Positions 52,501 to 59,689 of a DNA stretch of 64,000 nt are shown here, piece by piece. Every line of letters starts with the position of its first letter. The stretch's first letter is position 1. The translations under genes and the position numbers were made by a program. Origin of the DNA: Salinivirgaceae bacterium (GTDB taxonomy: Bacteria; Bacteroidota; Bacteroidia; Bacteroidales; SZUA-534); assembly GCA_017474765.1 (NCBI GenBank), contig JAFVGW010000037.1, positions 1 to 64,000 on the forward strand, read 5' to 3'. The notes below the pieces were generated by a model. It searched no databases. It had not been told where the DNA came from and worked only from the letters and a program-made list of their open reading frames with translations.

Positions 52501-54421
52501 ATTCAAGAATATTATTATTCCTGACGGAGTGAAAACAATAGGTCTGATGGTATTTCATAGTTGTCCGAATCTTGAAAGTATAGTGCTCCCCGCCTCAGTT
52601 ACCCAAATAGGAAATCAGGCATTTGGTTATTGCGAAAACCTTTCCACAGTCTACTTCAAAGGTTCGCAGGCAGATAGAAATGGAATCAGTGTTGAGGATG
52701 AAAATGAACCACTTGTAGAGGCCGAATGGGTTTACAATTACTCTCCACTCTATGTCAGCCCAGGAGCGGAGGGTGCCTCGGATGAGAACTCAGGACTTTC
52801 TGCCTCTGAGCCGCTTGCAACGCTTAGCGGGGCTATATCCAAGATGAACAATAACAGCAACAACTATTATGTCTTCATCACAGGTGAACTGACGGGCGCA
52901 CAAACCATTTCTGGTGAGATAAGTGCCCAATCAATCACACTTGTTGGTGCGCGCGGCATGAGTAGTGAAGGTTATCCGCAGGATGGGCTCTACGGAAATC
53001 AAGAAGGAACAACGCTGCTTGTCGAAACCAATAAGCCTGTAACTGTTAAAGACTTGAGAATCACAGGTGGTAGTAATAGAGGCCTTTGGATTTATTCGGA
53101 TGCGAAAGTGACATTAGACCATGCTTACATAAGTGGAAATACAAATCCGGATGGTAATTATTTTGGTGCTGGAGTTTATAATCAAGGTTCTTTGACGGTT
53201 TTGTCAGGAACAAAAATCATTTATAATACGATAAACCACGGAGATAATGATAGTTGGGGAGGAAGTGGAATATATGTACATACTTCTGCAAGATCCACAA
53301 GAATAGTGGGTGGAACGATAACAGGAAATGGTGACAAAGGAATATATTGCGATAAAAGAGAAATAAGCATTGGAGGTGATGCCATAGTTGATGATATTTA
53401 TATGGCTAATACGAATAATGCTGACCCATATACAATTCTTATTTGCAGTACGCTTGAGAACTATAGCGCTGACAATCAAATAACTGTCGACTTGAAGAAT
53501 TATGGTGACATAATCATTGATAAGCAATTGATTACCTGCAGTCCGATTGGTGACTTTAATTTTGCCGATGAAGTAAAGAAGTTCAAATTAGTTGACAATC
53601 ATTATTATATTGATGAAGAAGGCAAGATACAGAAATACCCAACAGGCGCAATCACAGGCAAATTCTCTGTGAGCGGAAGTAAGCAGGTTTGGTTCTCGCA
53701 AGGCAACTTACAGTATCAGGCGAGCACCCAAACTTGGCGTTTTGCCACAAACCAATACGATTATGTAGGCGATGACTCAGACGGTAATGTGTATGTAGGT
53801 ACTCAGAAATCAAACAACGCTAGTATCAGTGCCACCTATGCAGGCTGGATAGACCTCTTTGGTTGGGGAACTGGTTCAAATCCAACATTGTGTGTCTATG
53901 GTGATTCTTATGAGTCATTCTCAGAATGGGGTTCTAATATAATATCAAATGGCGGCAATGAAAATGATCAGGAAATGTGGAGAACCCTTACTAAAACCGA
54001 ATGGGATTATTTGTTTAATCATCGTAGCACCGAATATCGATACACCAAGGCGAAAGTGAATGGTGTTTGTGGCATTGTTTTGCTCCCTGACAATTGGAAC
54101 ACTAACACATACTCGTTTGGCAAATACAATGACCCAGCAGCCGACTTTAATACTGTAGCAACTGGTAATTGGAATAAGATTGAGGCTTCTGGCGCAGTTT
54201 TTCTACCTTTAGCAGGTACTCGAGGTTTTGATAGTCAAACTACTTCGCCAGATATACTATTCCCGAATTCATGGGGAGAATACTGGTCGAAAACAGGTTA
54301 TGATTCTAACGCAGTCAGTAAGGAAGCATATTGTTTTATGTACTCCAATGATGATTTGCAATTCATAACTGGTCAGCGTTGTAAGGGCAAATCTGTCCGT
54401 CTCGTGCAGGAGGTGAAATAA
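46532..54421 (+). CDS. Giant mosaic surface protein (about 2,629 residues) with stacked repeat types
   Basis: The start at 46532 gives a signal peptide ending ATAEAQ. Modules in order: an N-terminal Bacteroidota domain (FAYQAVIRTAQGEVVSNQKV, residues about 25-150); eight 35-42-residue repeats each opening with GFAVSGRRAAK or GFAVAGRRAAK (about 181-481); two InlB-B-type repeats (about 693-828); a Listeria-Bacteroides repeat (about 832-900); three parallel-beta-helix blocks rich in MTGGTISGN and GGGVYV (about 903-1190, 1353-1753, 2070-2290); a BspA-type leucine-rich block (EGITSIGEYAFHGCTSL, about 1913-2046); and a C-terminal FISUMP-like domain (about 2370-2629). This is an adhesin-like protein. 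No type IX sorting domain is recognised, so anchoring is unclear. It sits inside the glycogen region but has its own promoter and terminator. Confidence 0.82.
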   Translation: MKRVIRNFFLAVAIFISMIATAEAQNSFAYQAVIRTAQGEVVSNQKVGMRFSLIYNDKTVYSETHTPETNQYGNVQVEVGKGQNATGDFAAVPWSTMQVMMKIEADPNGGTDYIDLGTIQLQPAPYAMYAPVAGTVSTIQAGEPKSDSDALFEVKDKEGNVVFAVYPDGVRVFVDDTSSAKAMQTGFAVAGRRAAKEGGDANIFSVNTEGTQVFVGEEDTSGGKPISTGFAVSGRRAAKDGSADLFTVSSSGTQIYIGEQDGKPISTGFAVAGRRAAKDDDKYLEINADGTRVYIDDADNAGGKAVATGFAVSGRRAAKSDADSKYLEINANGTQVFVDDSDDKPISTGFAVSGRRAAKGNEPKLFEVNQYGTQIYIDTKKGKPISTGFAVSGRRAAKDGSTPKYMVIDADGTRIYVDYEEAKAMQTGFAVSGRRAAKDGTPNTILKVDNVEGTRAYIDDIDGKAMQTGFAVSGRRAAKEGNIFLGINKDKTTLTTKQLEVGSAEAAGNTLVMNSESIKIVTEVFLLTEKENDEPVLTADNTTGVGVNANLMLKGEIGQSVESVAVEEVVPDTILVVDEIKSLQCAELAAALGEADGFALLKIYGANLYTRPQKVDAAGNSFILFDVNGNITSQRENAVAAVVMTQAATPDAQVLIWPLKQTNNTNISFGLTAADGNNQYVNVVAVINSGDGVECKVQALAANNEMGSVTPEGRYIYGEIVKFTAKANDHYHFVSWNDGNCTNPRTMMVTGDTTITALFEPNTYNISLTASEGGSVIGKGTYSYGSEIKLVAKPDSVAGYHFEKWSDDVTDNPRTLTVTSDTTLKAIFAINQYAITFNANGGEFADGATTTENVAHGNSITSFPAVERKDYILTGWTDDNGTSFTKENIVNGEVTLYAQWLQTTYYVADADHDGSADGDGTSGNPYASINDALEQIISVGKDTAAYTICVKGVLAEDGMLIPEALDGKISKLTIEGDGGQMETDKGGEGTHYVPGGTLTKASEFGRVLGVATSVPVTLRNITVTGGKLDIYHSTTMDDYNGGGIFVDGIADVTIADSAYIVGNEASGDHEGRGSGVFVLGKLTMTGGEISNNGYTITGGGVFVAGEFTMTGGTISGNSAGDGGGVFVVGKFTMTGGTISNNDDSFGGGAVYVCGDGSFLMGGSAYIPASNNVKLDNTHITIISDLKAQAPVATIKIGKNNSNNTTAEDYNTKVLHANPEGNNVEEDETLLKNNYTKFAILPRYYYDYGTLNGFYYDYRILETGYLQHFCSLILYENEDETTPYGEPQTLVDGDMLEKSPEHRDKEGYQFLGWHRRKWNGWDGFNTEVDSLVFPYEVTAEDDTIILVGQWARNTFYVKNGGNDNKGGTNSGDDALATIAGAVSKMNNSQVDYTIVVSGTLVDQQAIADIMIVNPDVPGGDALTPIPARSITLCGETGNETDAIDFGWYLDMGGLEPYMQNRHEIAEQGSALTINTMVPVTIENLTITGGYAFGSDGGGVYIGSYANVTIADGALIKENWNSRDLDNENGGNGGGVYVSPYANLSLTSEGLISENAAVNGGGVYVDENATFNKDGGLITRNIASNGGGVCVANGATLTMTNGQIAQNTAYEDGGGIFTEGTFTMTGGTIGGSEDDANTAKNGGGILCYSATIGGNSTENRPEISYNTASNNGGGVAAVEANSGTINITNAIISYNTANKGGGLYQGQWTKMFIGDGTLVTGNKASDGSGFSFGNSAAYNLVMTGGVINGCANISSQAIKMSGNAKVDTVRLESRTYVGIAGKLDSDKVAVIVPSEYHNGVQLIRKENDDVTDEVFTAAISKFTVAPKKLDENTTLNCYITNDGNLLMDVNIGEVVNRITSATKFGNISVEGMMPNDGISRIGDALRNKTDQSVPIALDLSGVSGMQTIPGSVNGEPTNFARCLNLVSITLPEGITSIGEYAFHGCTSLASVSIPEGVTSIGSRAFEGCDLSEGFALPEGITTIESLCFNSCKFKNIIIPDGVKTIGLMVFHSCPNLESIVLPASVTQIGNQAFGYCENLSTVYFKGSQADRNGISVEDENEPLVEAEWVYNYSPLYVSPGAEGASDENSGLSASEPLATLSGAISKMNNNSNNYYVFITGELTGAQTISGEISAQSITLVGARGMSSEGYPQDGLYGNQEGTTLLVETNKPVTVKDLRITGGSNRGLWIYSDAKVTLDHAYISGNTNPDGNYFGAGVYNQGSLTVLSGTKIIYNTINHGDNDSWGGSGIYVHTSARSTRIVGGTITGNGDKGIYCDKREISIGGDAIVDDIYMANTNNADPYTILICSTLENYSADNQITVDLKNYGDIIIDKQLITCSPIGDFNFADEVKKFKLVDNHYYIDEEGKIQKYPTGAITGKFSVSGSKQVWFSQGNLQYQASTQTWRFATNQYDYVGDDSDGNVYVGTQKSNNASISATYAGWIDLFGWGTGSNPTLCVYGDSYESFSEWGSNIISNGGNENDQEMWRTLTKTEWDYLFNHRSTEYRYTKAKVNGVCGIVLLPDNWNTNTYSFGKYNDPAADFNTVATGNWNKIEASGAVFLPLAGTRGFDSQTTSPDILFPNSWGEYWSKTGYDSNAVSKEAYCFMYSNDDLQFITGQRCKGKSVRLVQEVK
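47072..47975 (+). repeat. Eight tandem GFAVxGRRAAK-coding repeats
   Basis: Eight units of roughly 105-125 bp lie within the giant gene. Each encodes K-x-x-x-T-GFAV(S/A)GRRAAK followed by a variable stretch and a strand such as GTQIYID or GTRVYID. The core is strongly conserved in sequence and the linkers vary in length, an arrangement prone to recombination and copy-number change. Confidence 0.85.
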
Positions 54422-54465
54422 GTTGAGTAAATTTGCTGAGGTGGTTTTTCGGATAGAATAGAACC

Positions 54466-54509
54466 CTCCCCTGTCAGTCAATGTGGCACTGGCGGGGGAG
54501 TTTTTTTTT
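54466..54509 (+). terminator. Intrinsic terminator of the giant surface protein gene
   Basis: CTCCCCTGTCAGT (54466-54478) pairs with ACTGGCGGGGGAG (54488-54500), 13 bp with G-U pairs, followed by nine T. Confidence 0.93.
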
Positions 54510-54661
54510 CAAGGCTATGAGGCGAAATCACCTCATAATTACGTATTATACGCATATCTGCATAAATATGCCTAATTTGCACAGTTGCTGCAGTTTGACA
54601 ATGGTTGATTATCAGTTTTTATTATTTGAATTTGCTGAGGTCAGCGTAGCGAAAAAATACG

Positions 54662-54669
54662 TAACTTTG
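54662..54669 (+). promoter_or_regulatory. -7 promoter box of the glycogen operon
   Basis: TAACTTTG fits TAnnTTTG. The nearest TTTG (54631-54634) is 27 bases upstream, longer than the usual 19-21, so the promoter may be weak or activator-assisted. The four genes that follow (debranching enzyme, GT4, GH57, synthase-phosphorylase) are 19-36 bases apart and on one strand. Confidence 0.45.
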
Positions 54670-54782
54670 CGCAACTTTTCTGGGAAAAGTGTGTAATACT
54701 TTTTAGACAAAGAACTTAATTCTTTTAAAGTGTTAGAAACGAGATTCAACGAAATAATTGTAATTCTATAAAAAATAAAGCA

Positions 54783-57044
54783 ATGGGATATTTGGAGTTT
54801 GACAAAACAGAACTTGTAAATCTTGAGAATTCCTTGACAAAAGAGGTGTTGCGCACCAACCGCGCGGGCTCGTATTCGCTCACAACGCTGATTGGCTGCA
54901 ACAACCGTAAATATCACGGATTGCTGGTGTGCCCGCTGCCGCAGGTCGATGGCGGACGCCACGTGCTGCTTTCGTCGCTCGATGAAACTATCATTCAGCA
55001 CGAGCGCGAGTTCAATCTGGCTTTGCATAAATATGAGGGTGACAACTACGAGCCCAAAGGCCACAAGTATGTTACCGAATTCTATACCAACCCCATACCG
55101 ACGCTCATCTACGGTGTTGGCGGCGTGGTTCTGAAAAAGGAGAAAATCCTGGTCAAGAGTGAGCCGCGGATTCTTGTCCGCTACACGCTGCTCGACGCTC
55201 ACAGCGAGACCAAAATACGTTTCAAACCGTTCCTTGCCTTCCGCAACATTCACGCGCTGAGCAAGGCCAACCTTGACGCCAACACTAAGGTGAAGATGGT
55301 TGACAACGGCATCTCATCGTGTATGTATCAGGGCTATCCCGACCTTTATATCCAAACTTCGAAGAAGTGCGAGTTTGTGTCGGCACCCGACTGGTACTAC
55401 AACATTGAGTACATTCTGGAGCAGAAGCGCGGCTACGATTTCAAAGAGGATTTGTTCGTGCCTGGTTATTTCGAGGCGCCAATCAAGAAAGGCGAGAGCA
55501 TCATTGTCTCGGCTGGACTGAGCGAGATTAAGACCAACACGCTGAAGAAGAAGTTCGACGACGAGGTGAGCGACCGCACACCGCGCAACAGTTTCGAGAA
55601 CTGCCTGATTAACGGTGCCGCTCAGTTGTTCCTGAACGAAGGCAAGGAAACCCGCATTCTGGCTGGTTATCCGTGGTATCCCGCTCGCACCCGCGACGCG
55701 CTCATCGCTCTGCCCAACCTGCTCTACAAGAACGAGACACCGATGATTTACAAGAGCGTTTTATCGACGCTCATCAGTCAGATAACCAACACTTTGGCAA
55801 GCGGAAGCACCAACCTTGACGATTACGCCGACTGCCGTTCCGACGTGCCGTTGTGGCTCGTTTGGTGCATTCAGCAGATTGACAAGCAATATCCGCAGTA
55901 CGACGTCTGGAAGGAATTCGGAAAAGACGTTAAGAAGGTGATGAACCTTTATCTGGAGCATAAAATCAGTTTCCGCATCGACGAGAACGGTATGGTTTAC
56001 AACACATCGGACGCAGTGGCCAACACCTGGATGAACGCAACCATCCACGGCCGCCCCGTGATGCCGCGCAACGGCTATGCTGTTGAAACCAACGCATTGT
56101 GGTACAACGCAATAATGTACGTTCTCGACAAGAGCAAAGGCGACAAGACCTTTGGCAAGAAATGGGCTGAACTGGCCGAGAAAGTGAAGGGCAGTTTCGT
56201 TGCCACATTCTGGAACGATGAGCGCGGCTATCTGGCTGACTATGTGACATACGACTATGCAAACACACAAGTCCGTCCGAACCAATTGCTGGCTTGCGCC
56301 GTTGACTACACAATGCTCGACAAGCATCAGATTAAAGCCGTTCTGCGTGTGGTTGAGGAGCAACTGATGACCGCTTACGGCATCCGCTCGCTCACACCTG
56401 ACGACCCGCGCTACGTGTCGCACTACCGTGGCACCGAGGAGCAGCGCGAGAACGCCGCCTTCAACGGCTCGGTTTGGCCGTGGCTCTATGCCGCCTACAT
56501 CGACGCGCTGGCAAAAATCCAACCGCGTATGATTGAATCGCTGGTCAACAAGTTCCTTGAGACCTTCGAGCCAGAGATGAGAACGGCTGGAATTAGTTGT
56601 ATATCAGAGATGTACCACGGCGACCCACCGTATCACGGAAAGGGTGCCATTTCGTTCGCTTTGAGTTTTGCCGCTCTGCTTTATATGAAAAAACTGTCGA
56701 ACACTTTCGCAGGCGAGACCGCTGTTGAGGCCAAACCCGCCAAGAAAGCGACAGCAAAGAAGGACCCGAAGAAATCAGAGCCGAAGGCAAAGGCAGAGCC
56801 GAAAAAAGCCGCAGCGAAGAAGGCATCGGTAAAAGCCGAACCAAAGAAGGCCACAGCGAAGAAGGAAGTGAAGAAGGCAGAGCCGAAGAATGCCGCCGCA
56901 AAGGCTGAGACAAAGAAGGCATCGGCGAAAGCCGAACCTAAAAAAGCAGCAAAGATTGAAGCGAAGAAAGCATCGGCGAAGACCGCCAAAAAGGCCGAAC
57001 CGAAAGCTGCCAAGGCCGCTTCAAAGGCATCGAAAAAGAAATAA
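54783..57044 (+). CDS. Glycogen debranching enzyme (amylo-alpha-1,6-glucosidase) with long Lys/Ala tail
   Basis: This is a 753-residue enzyme. An N-terminal beta-sandwich (about 10-250) with TNRAGSYSLTTLIGCNNRKYHGLLV is followed by an (alpha/alpha)6 barrel (about 280-650) typical of the GDE_C/GH133 family: AGYPWYPARTRDALIALPNLL, GYAVETNALWYNA, RPNQLLACAVDY, TAYGIRSLTPDDPRY and NGSVWPWLYAA. It removes alpha-1,6-linked glucose at branch points of glycogen. The last 100 residues (from about 655) are almost only Lys, Ala, Glu and Pro in PKKA-type repeats, like a histone H1 tail; this is not part of the enzyme fold. Upstream gene of the four-gene operon. Confidence 0.9.
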   Translation: MGYLEFDKTELVNLENSLTKEVLRTNRAGSYSLTTLIGCNNRKYHGLLVCPLPQVDGGRHVLLSSLDETIIQHEREFNLALHKYEGDNYEPKGHKYVTEFYTNPIPTLIYGVGGVVLKKEKILVKSEPRILVRYTLLDAHSETKIRFKPFLAFRNIHALSKANLDANTKVKMVDNGISSCMYQGYPDLYIQTSKKCEFVSAPDWYYNIEYILEQKRGYDFKEDLFVPGYFEAPIKKGESIIVSAGLSEIKTNTLKKKFDDEVSDRTPRNSFENCLINGAAQLFLNEGKETRILAGYPWYPARTRDALIALPNLLYKNETPMIYKSVLSTLISQITNTLASGSTNLDDYADCRSDVPLWLVWCIQQIDKQYPQYDVWKEFGKDVKKVMNLYLEHKISFRIDENGMVYNTSDAVANTWMNATIHGRPVMPRNGYAVETNALWYNAIMYVLDKSKGDKTFGKKWAELAEKVKGSFVATFWNDERGYLADYVTYDYANTQVRPNQLLACAVDYTMLDKHQIKAVLRVVEEQLMTAYGIRSLTPDDPRYVSHYRGTEEQRENAAFNGSVWPWLYAAYIDALAKIQPRMIESLVNKFLETFEPEMRTAGISCISEMYHGDPPYHGKGAISFALSFAALLYMKKLSNTFAGETAVEAKPAKKATAKKDPKKSEPKAKAEPKKAAAKKASVKAEPKKATAKKEVKKAEPKNAAAKAETKKASAKAEPKKAAKIEAKKASAKTAKKAEPKAAKAASKASKKK

Positions 57045-57066
57045 AGAACAATAAAAATAACTGATA

Positions 57067-58356
57067 ATGAAAGTCTTAATGTTTGGGTGGGAGTTTCCGC
57101 CGCACATTTCTGGAGGTTTGGGCACCGCTTGCTACGGCCTGACCAAAGGTATGTCGAAGATTGACGACCTTGAGGTTATTTTCGTCGTGCCAAAGGCTTA
57201 CGGCGACGAGGACCAAGAGGCCATCAAACTCGTGGGTGCGGGAAACATTCCGCTGAGAGTCACAAAATCAGAGAGTTATTCGGGACAAGTCAAGAACCTT
57301 CAGTACATTGAGGTGGGCTCGAATCTGGTTCCGTACTCAACGCCTGAGGAGTACTTCGCGTTGAGAAACAACAAACGTTACTACGGCAAGCACATTGTTG
57401 AGGTGGGAGAGTCGGGCTGCATTCCGTTCACAGGAAAATACGGCGACAATCTGTTCACCGAAATCTACTACTACAGCCTGATTGCCGAGCAGATTGCCAC
57501 AATGTACGACTTCGACATCATTCACGCCCACGACTGGCTGGCCTATCCCGCAGGAATGGCCGCGAAGCGTGTGTCGGGCAAGCCGCTTGTTGTGCACGTT
57601 CACGCCACCGACTTCGACCGTAGCGGCGGCCGCGTGAATCCTGCCGTTTACAACATTGAGAAAGCAGGTCTCGACGCAGCCGACAAGGCTATCACCGTGA
57701 GCAATCTGACGCGCGACATCGTTATCAACAAATACGGCCAATCGCCCGACAAGGTGGTGACCGTTTACAACGCCGTGGAGCCCAACCTGAAAGCCATCGA
57801 CCGCGAAAAACGCGGCTTCGACGAGAAGGTGGTGACGTTCCTGGGCCGAATCACAATGCAGAAGGGTCCCGAGTTCTTCATTGAGGCCGCCTATAAGGTG
57901 CTCAAGAAGATGGACAACGTGCGTTTTGTGATGGCTGGCAGCGGCGATATGATGAACAAGATGATTGAACGCGCCGCAAGTCTGGGCATTATGGACAAGT
58001 TCCACTTCACGGGCTTCCTGCGCGGCGACGCTGTGTTCCGTATGTTCAAATACAGCGACGTCTACATTATGCCATCGGTTTCGGAGCCGTTCGGCATTTC
58101 GCCGCTCGAGGCGATGCAGTCGGGCGTTCCCGTCATCATCTCGAAGCAGTCGGGTGTGAGCGAGATTCTGAAGCACGCTATCAAGATTGACTTCTGGGAC
58201 ATCGACAAGATGGCCAACGCCATTTACGCTCTGCTCAACTATCCCGCTCTGGCCAAAACAATCGGCGAGAACGGCTTGAAAGAGGCCAACAGCCTGCGCT
58301 GGGAAGAGTCGGCAAAACACGTTTACAACGTTTATAAATCAGTATTAAATCAGTAA
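57067..58356 (+). CDS. GT4-family glycosyltransferase of the glycogen cluster
   Basis: This 429-residue GT-B glycosyltransferase has an N-terminal domain opening MKVLMFGWEFPPHISGGLG, the donor/acceptor motif of starch-synthase-like GT4 enzymes, IIHAHDWLAYPAG, and the C-terminal nucleotide-sugar domain with TFLGRITMQKGPEFFI and the EX7E motif SEPFGISPLEAMQSG. It is encoded between debranching enzyme and GH57 amylase, an arrangement also known from other Bacteroidota. It probably elongates or initiates an alpha-glucan, but its acceptor and donor are inferred. Spaced 22 bp after the debranching gene. Confidence 0.88.
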   Translation: MKVLMFGWEFPPHISGGLGTACYGLTKGMSKIDDLEVIFVVPKAYGDEDQEAIKLVGAGNIPLRVTKSESYSGQVKNLQYIEVGSNLVPYSTPEEYFALRNNKRYYGKHIVEVGESGCIPFTGKYGDNLFTEIYYYSLIAEQIATMYDFDIIHAHDWLAYPAGMAAKRVSGKPLVVHVHATDFDRSGGRVNPAVYNIEKAGLDAADKAITVSNLTRDIVINKYGQSPDKVVTVYNAVEPNLKAIDREKRGFDEKVVTFLGRITMQKGPEFFIEAAYKVLKKMDNVRFVMAGSGDMMNKMIERAASLGIMDKFHFTGFLRGDAVFRMFKYSDVYIMPSVSEPFGISPLEAMQSGVPVIISKQSGVSEILKHAIKIDFWDIDKMANAIYALLNYPALAKTIGENGLKEANSLRWEESAKHVYNVYKSVLNQ

Positions 58357-58375
58357 CCTTATAAAATTTGGAACT

Positions 58376-59653
58376 ATGAAGCATTTATGTCTTTATTTTC
58401 AGGTTCATCAACCATTCCGCTTCCGCAAATATTCATTCTTCGATATCGGCAGCGACCATTATTACTACGATGACTATCTTAATGAGTCGATTCTGCAGAA
58501 GGTGGCACGCAACTGCTATCTGCCAACCAACGAATTGCTGCTCAGACTGATAGAGAAGCACGGACGCAACTTTAAGGTTACTTTCTCGATTACGGGCATC
58601 GCGCTCGACCAATTCGAACTGTATGCGCCCGAAGTGATTGAGAGTTTCCAACGCCTGGCTAAAACTGGTCAGGTTGAATTTCTTGCCGAGACCTATTCGC
58701 ATTCGCTGGCTTCGCAGGCCAACATCGACGTGATGAAGAAGCAGGTGAAGGACCATTCGGCAAAGATTGAGAAACTCTTCGGTCAGAAGCCGAAAGTGTT
58801 CCGCAACACCGAGTTGATTTATTCTGACGAGGTTGGCGCCGCCGTTTACAAGATGGGCTACAAGGGAATGCTCACCGAGGGTGCCAAGCACATTCTGGGT
58901 TGGAAATCGCCTAACTTCTTGTATTACAATGCAAAAGAGCCGCAATTAAAACTTCTGTTGCGTAACTATACATTGAGCGATGACATCTCGTTCCGTTTCT
59001 GCGCAAAGCACTGGACAGCAGACTCTTACGCTGCCCGTCTGAACGAGGTTCCTGACAAGGAGGAGATTGTCAACTTGTTTATGGACTACGAGACATTCGG
59101 CGAGCATCAGGAGAAGGAGACAGGAATCTTCCAATTCCTTGAGCATCTGCCCGATGCAGTGCTGAATCAGACCGATTTCCGCTTTGCCACACCGTCGCAG
59201 ATAATCAAGAACGTGCAGCCTGTGGCCGCCATCAATGTTCCTTACCCAATATCGTGGGCCGACGAGGAGCGCGACATTACAGCCTGGCTGGGCAACAATA
59301 TGCAGAACGAGGCGTTCAGCAAACTCTACGCCCTGACCGACAAGGTTGCACAGGTGAAAGACCCGCAGATTCTGCAAGACTGGGAGTACCTGCAGACGAG
59401 CGACCATTTCTACTATATGTCGACAAAATGGTTCAGCGACGGCGAGGTGCACGCATATTTCAACCCCTACAAGACACCGTACGACGCTTTCATCAACTAT
59501 ATGAACGTGCTGACTGACTTCTCGTTGCGCGTGAACAAGGCTCTGCCCGACGCAGAAATCAGAACCTGCCGCGACGTTGAGAAACTGCAGGATATGGTGC
59601 TTGAGCAGAAGGCTGAAATCAAGAAACTGAAATCGAAAGCCAAAAAGGCATAG
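58376..59653 (+). CDS. GH57-family alpha-amylase/glucanotransferase
   Basis: This is a 425-residue family 57 glycoside hydrolase. The N-terminal part has HLCLYFQVHQPFRFRKY (the conserved HQP). The nucleophile Glu is in the FRNTELIYSDE segment and the acid/base Asp in LFMDYETFGEH. GH57 enzymes are amylases, transferases or branching enzymes acting on alpha-glucan. The C-terminal helix ends in KLKSKAKKA. No signal peptide. Located 20 bp after the GT4 gene and 37 bp before the synthase-phosphorylase gene, so it belongs to the same operon. Specificity is not decided. Confidence 0.88.
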   Translation: MKHLCLYFQVHQPFRFRKYSFFDIGSDHYYYDDYLNESILQKVARNCYLPTNELLLRLIEKHGRNFKVTFSITGIALDQFELYAPEVIESFQRLAKTGQVEFLAETYSHSLASQANIDVMKKQVKDHSAKIEKLFGQKPKVFRNTELIYSDEVGAAVYKMGYKGMLTEGAKHILGWKSPNFLYYNAKEPQLKLLLRNYTLSDDISFRFCAKHWTADSYAARLNEVPDKEEIVNLFMDYETFGEHQEKETGIFQFLEHLPDAVLNQTDFRFATPSQIIKNVQPVAAINVPYPISWADEERDITAWLGNNMQNEAFSKLYALTDKVAQVKDPQILQDWEYLQTSDHFYYMSTKWFSDGEVHAYFNPYKTPYDAFINYMNVLTDFSLRVNKALPDAEIRTCRDVEKLQDMVLEQKAEIKKLKSKAKKA

Positions 59654-59689
59654 GCTGAATAAATTATCGTGATTATTAATTTGAAGTAA

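Larger units (their letters stand above)
54422..54782. other. Intergenic region, 361 bp, with terminator and promoter but no gene
   Basis: It holds the strong terminator of the giant gene (54466-54509), a small GCATAT/ATATGC inverted repeat (about 54551-54570) and a -7-like box TAACTTTG (54662-54669) for the downstream glycogen operon, leaving a leader of about 107 bases. No RNA or coding gene is seen. Confidence 0.55.
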
